From contig JADKEV010000015.1 of assembly GCA_016717855.1 (NCBI GenBank), positions 62,001-126,000 on the forward strand: 64,000 bases of DNA, written 5' to 3'. Below the pieces are notes generated by a model, which was not told the DNA's origin, ran no database searches, and worked only from the letters and a program-made list of their open reading frames with translations. Every line of letters starts with the position of its first letter. Within the stretch, counting starts at the first letter, position 1. The position numbers were made by a program, and so were the translations under genes. This DNA is from Betaproteobacteria bacterium (GTDB lineage: Bacteria > Pseudomonadota > Gammaproteobacteria > Burkholderiales > Casimicrobiaceae). This document shows, in pieces, positions 61,069 to 64,000 of this stretch.

Positions 61069-63960
61069 TTGAGCCTTCGTTTACGCATCGTTCTCCTCGT
61101 GCTGCTGGCGACACTGACGCCGGCGGCGCTGCTTGGCACCTACTTGGTCGAGCACCGCAGGAATGACATTGGCCAGGCTACCCGCAACCTCGATGCGCTG
61201 GCCAGGTACGCGGCCGGCGATCTCGGCGACAAGGTCAGCGGCACCGTGCAACTGCTGCATGGCTTGTCCCGCGCGGCCGACCTCGACGCCGCGGACCAGG
61301 GGGTATGCTCGACGTTTCTGCATGATGTGCTCGGCCGCTATCCGCAATACACGGGCCTGCTCACCATCCGGCCCGACGGCCAGCTGCATTGCGACTCACT
61401 GCGCAGCGGGCGCACGCTGGAACTGGCCGACCGCGCGTACTTCAGGCAGGCGCGCGACTCAGGCGAGCCCGCGACTGAGGCGGCGTTCGGCCGCCTTACC
61501 GGCATTGCCGTGCTGCAGGTCGCTTATCCGGCGCGCGACCATCAGGGCGTGCTGCGGTACGTGCTGCTGGCCTCGCTGAATCTGGCCCAATTCGCGGCCC
61601 AGGTCGCCACGGCAAGCCCGCACCCCGGGATGGTGGTGTTGATCTGGGACGACAAAGGCACCCTGATGTTGCGGGTGCCCGACGATGGCCCGCGCAAGTT
61701 GGCGGGCACGGCACAGGCGGACTCGACGCTGTACAGGTATGTGCAGTCGGCGCCGGCGGGGGCGACCGCCGAACTGCCCGGACCTGACGGCACCGTAAGA
61801 TTCTGGGCGCACAGCGTGCTCCCCGTCGCGTCCGGTGCCGGCCTGCGCATCGCGGTCGGCATCCCGCGCGCAGTGTTATTCGAGGAAGCCGACGCGGTCC
61901 TGCGACAAGCGTTGATCCTGCTGGCGAGCGTGTCGCTGCTTGCGTTCCTGGGTGCCCTGCTGGTCGCGGAACTCGGCATACGCCGGCCTATCGCGCGCAT
62001 CGCGGCGGCGGCGGCGGGCCAGGGCGGCGGCGATTTCAGCGTGCGCATCGGCCAGCCGTACCCGCGTGGTGAATTGGGCGGGCTGATGGCGACGCTGGAC
62101 ACAACGGCCGCGTCGGTGCAGGCGCAGCAGGCCGAGATCGGCCGCCAGGCGGAGGAACTCCGGGGAACCAACCGGACATTGCGCATGCTCAGCGCCATCA
62201 ACTCGACGATCGTCCGGGAACATGACCGCGGCTGTCTGCTCGCCGAAGCCTGCAGGATCGCCACCGAGGAGGGCCAGTTTCCGATCGCCTGGGCCGGCCT
62301 GCTCGAGCGCGGGACCATGCAGGTCGAGCCGGTGGCCTGGGCGGGGGTCACCCGCGAGTACTTCGAGTCGCTGCCGCGCGCGGCCGCGGACCCGGCCAAC
62401 GTCATCGGCCAGGTGTTCCGCGACCGGCGCGCGGTGGTCGTCAACGACATCGCTGCCGCACCCCGGCTGGTCATGGGGAAAACGGCGCTGGCGCTGGGTT
62501 CCCGGGCCTTCGCCTCGTTTCCTCTTTTCGTCTCGGGCGCAGTGGCCGGCGTGTTTGTGCTGCACGCCCCCGTAGCCGGCTTTTTCGACGAACAGGAAAT
62601 GAAGTTGCTGGGCGAGCTCGCCGGCGACGTCTCGTTCGCGCTCGAGTTCATCGAGAAGTCCGAGAAGCTCCAGTACCTCGCCTACCATGACGCATTGACG
62701 GGTCTCCCCAACCGCACGCTGTTTCACGAGCGCCTGAGCCAGGTCCTCGACTCTGCGGTGCGCGACGGGCACAACCTGAGCGTGGTCGTCGCCGACATCG
62801 AACGCTTCCGGCGCATCAACGATACGTTCGGCCGGCCGGCCGGCGACGAACTGCTCAGGCAGATCGCCGACCGCGGCAGCCGCACGCTCCCCAATCCGCA
62901 CTGGCTGGCCCGCATCGGCTCCGATCATTTCGCCTACATGATCGCGGATCTGTCCGATCCCGGCGATATCGCGCGCCGTGTCCTGCAGGCGCACGAGGCG
63001 CTGTTCGACGAGCCCTTCCACCTTGGAGAAACCGATGTGCGCGTCGCGGCGAGATTCGGCATCGCGGTGGTTTCGACGGACGGCGCAGACGCCGACACGC
63101 TATTCGCCAATGCCGAGGCCGCGCTGGGCAAGGCCAAGGCCGGCAGAGAGCGTTACCTGTTCCATGCGCCGCAGATGACCGAGCGGGCGGTCGAAAAGCT
63201 CGCGCTGGAGAACCTGTTGCGCCGGGCCCTGGAGAAGGGCGAGTTCGTGCTGCGTTACCAGCCCCAGGTCGATCTGAAGACCCGGCGCATCGCCGGCGTC
63301 GAGGCGCTGCTCTACTGGCAGAGCCCGGAACTGGGCCTGATGCCGCGGCTGAAGTTCGTCCCGCTGCTGGAGGAAACCGGACTGATACTGCAAGTGGGCG
63401 CGTGGGCGCTGCGGCAGGCCGCGACCGACCATCGGGCGTGGCGGGAAGCCGGACTGAACCCGCCCCGGCTCGCCGTCGACATCTCGCCGGTTCAGCTGCG
63501 CCAGCGCGACTTCGTGCAGGTCGTCGGTCGCGCGGTCGCCGCGGGCGGCACGCCGCCGGGCATTGACCTCGAAATCACCGAAAGCGAATTGATCGAAGAC
63601 ATCGAAGGCTACATACTGAAGCTCGAGGAAGTCCGCGCGCTGGGCATCGGGCTCGCCATCGACAACTTCGGCACCGGCCACTCATCGCTCGCCAACCTGG
63701 CAAGGCTGCCCGTGCAGGCGTTGAAGATAGACCGCGTGTTCATCAAGGCCATGCTGAACGACCCGCAGACCATGACCATGGTCTCGACGATCATCTCGCT
63801 CGCGCACTCGCTGCGGCTCACGGTGATCGCCGACGGCGTGGACACCGAGGATCAGGCCAAGATGCTGCGCCTGCTGCGCTGCGACCAGATGCAGGGCCGG
63901 GTGTTCAGCCGGTCGGTGCCGCAGGAGGAGTTGCTCCAGCTCCTGCGGCAGGAGCGGTGA
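61069..63960 (+). CDS. Cache-GAF-GGDEF-EAL protein with both catalytic domains degenerate
   Basis: 963 residues from a TTG start; an in-frame stop just upstream leaves no earlier start, and an AGGTGA site lies 3 nt before it. TM1 (IVLLVLLATLTPAALLGTYL), a periplasmic Cache-like domain to about 285, TM2 (ILLASVSLLAFLGALLVAEL) and a HAMP-like linker precede a GAF domain (about 375-535). The GGDEF signature reads GSDHF. In the EAL domain the conserved Asn is Asp (AVDIS), the second Asp of DDFGTG is Asn (IDNFGTG), the AEGVE Glu is Asp (ADGVD), and EALLR reads EALLY. Both activities are probably lost, leaving a possible c-di-GMP receptor or regulator. It diverges from the other three. Confidence 0.93.
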   Translation: MSLRLRIVLLVLLATLTPAALLGTYLVEHRRNDIGQATRNLDALARYAAGDLGDKVSGTVQLLHGLSRAADLDAADQGVCSTFLHDVLGRYPQYTGLLTIRPDGQLHCDSLRSGRTLELADRAYFRQARDSGEPATEAAFGRLTGIAVLQVAYPARDHQGVLRYVLLASLNLAQFAAQVATASPHPGMVVLIWDDKGTLMLRVPDDGPRKLAGTAQADSTLYRYVQSAPAGATAELPGPDGTVRFWAHSVLPVASGAGLRIAVGIPRAVLFEEADAVLRQALILLASVSLLAFLGALLVAELGIRRPIARIAAAAAGQGGGDFSVRIGQPYPRGELGGLMATLDTTAASVQAQQAEIGRQAEELRGTNRTLRMLSAINSTIVREHDRGCLLAEACRIATEEGQFPIAWAGLLERGTMQVEPVAWAGVTREYFESLPRAAADPANVIGQVFRDRRAVVVNDIAAAPRLVMGKTALALGSRAFASFPLFVSGAVAGVFVLHAPVAGFFDEQEMKLLGELAGDVSFALEFIEKSEKLQYLAYHDALTGLPNRTLFHERLSQVLDSAVRDGHNLSVVVADIERFRRINDTFGRPAGDELLRQIADRGSRTLPNPHWLARIGSDHFAYMIADLSDPGDIARRVLQAHEALFDEPFHLGETDVRVAARFGIAVVSTDGADADTLFANAEAALGKAKAGRERYLFHAPQMTERAVEKLALENLLRRALEKGEFVLRYQPQVDLKTRRIAGVEALLYWQSPELGLMPRLKFVPLLEETGLILQVGAWALRQAATDHRAWREAGLNPPRLAVDISPVQLRQRDFVQVVGRAVAAGGTPPGIDLEITESELIEDIEGYILKLEEVRALGIGLAIDNFGTGHSSLANLARLPVQALKIDRVFIKAMLNDPQTMTMVSTIISLAHSLRLTVIADGVDTEDQAKMLRLLRCDQMQGRVFSRSVPQEELLQLLRQER

Positions 63961-64000
63961 CCGTTGGCTGTCCGCCTCCAGCCTTCAGGCGCGGGCGCGC

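Overview
The window looks like a chromosomal segment of a high-GC (roughly two-thirds G+C) betaproteobacterium, probably Burkholderiales-like. The basis is the mnmG-rsmG-parA-parB order, two Bug-family (TctC) periplasmic binding proteins, two TRAP transporters, a GTP-dependent PEP carboxykinase, and families typical of that group. No rRNA, tRNA, CRISPR array, phage or intact insertion sequence was seen.

Layout. (1) 1-11621: a ten-gene minus-strand operon with a divergent LysR regulator. It encodes a cupin, a complete TRAP transporter, three CaiB/BaiF CoA-transferases, an MmgE/PrpD protein, an acyl-CoA dehydrogenase and a PrpF-like isomerase cut by the window edge. It reads as uptake, CoA activation and oxidation of an unidentified carboxylic acid. 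(2) 11812-24179: a lone ABC substrate-binding protein, then a minus-strand run of hyuA-hyuB, a second TRAP transporter, a Bug protein, a methyltransferase and pxpB-pxpC-pxpA. Two unrelated 5-oxoprolinase-type enzymes share this run. (3) 24328-27700: a vapBC toxin-antitoxin pair with a probable leaderless promoter, and a small polysaccharide-export-like group (Wzt-type ATPase, unknown protein, polysaccharide deacetylase). (4) 27781-36049: a histidine-utilisation operon hutU-hutD-hutH-hutI-peroxiredoxin-hutG-hutF, with REP-like repeats in it and behind it. (5) 36250-38409: a divergent Bug protein and enolase-superfamily enzyme. (6) 38410-38856: an almost pure G/C block with a 19-G run that interrupts the parB end and is probably an assembly or base-calling artefact. 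(7) 38857-46268: the origin-proximal group parB-parA-rsmG-mnmG, a lipoprotein hydrolase and pckG, with two near-consensus parS sites. (8) 46455-48304: a trans-aconitate-methyltransferase-like gene and an AbrB-family membrane protein. (9) 48702-51642: two tandem outer-membrane proteins and a small PstS-like periplasmic protein in an overlapping operon. (10) 51706-63960: four large GGDEF-EAL proteins. Only one has an intact GGDEF motif, and one has an EAL domain with several catalytic residues replaced.

Five apparent frameshift points in four otherwise intact genes each fall in a homopolymer whose length change by one base restores the reading frame. Together with the poly-G block this points to sequencing error rather than gene decay.
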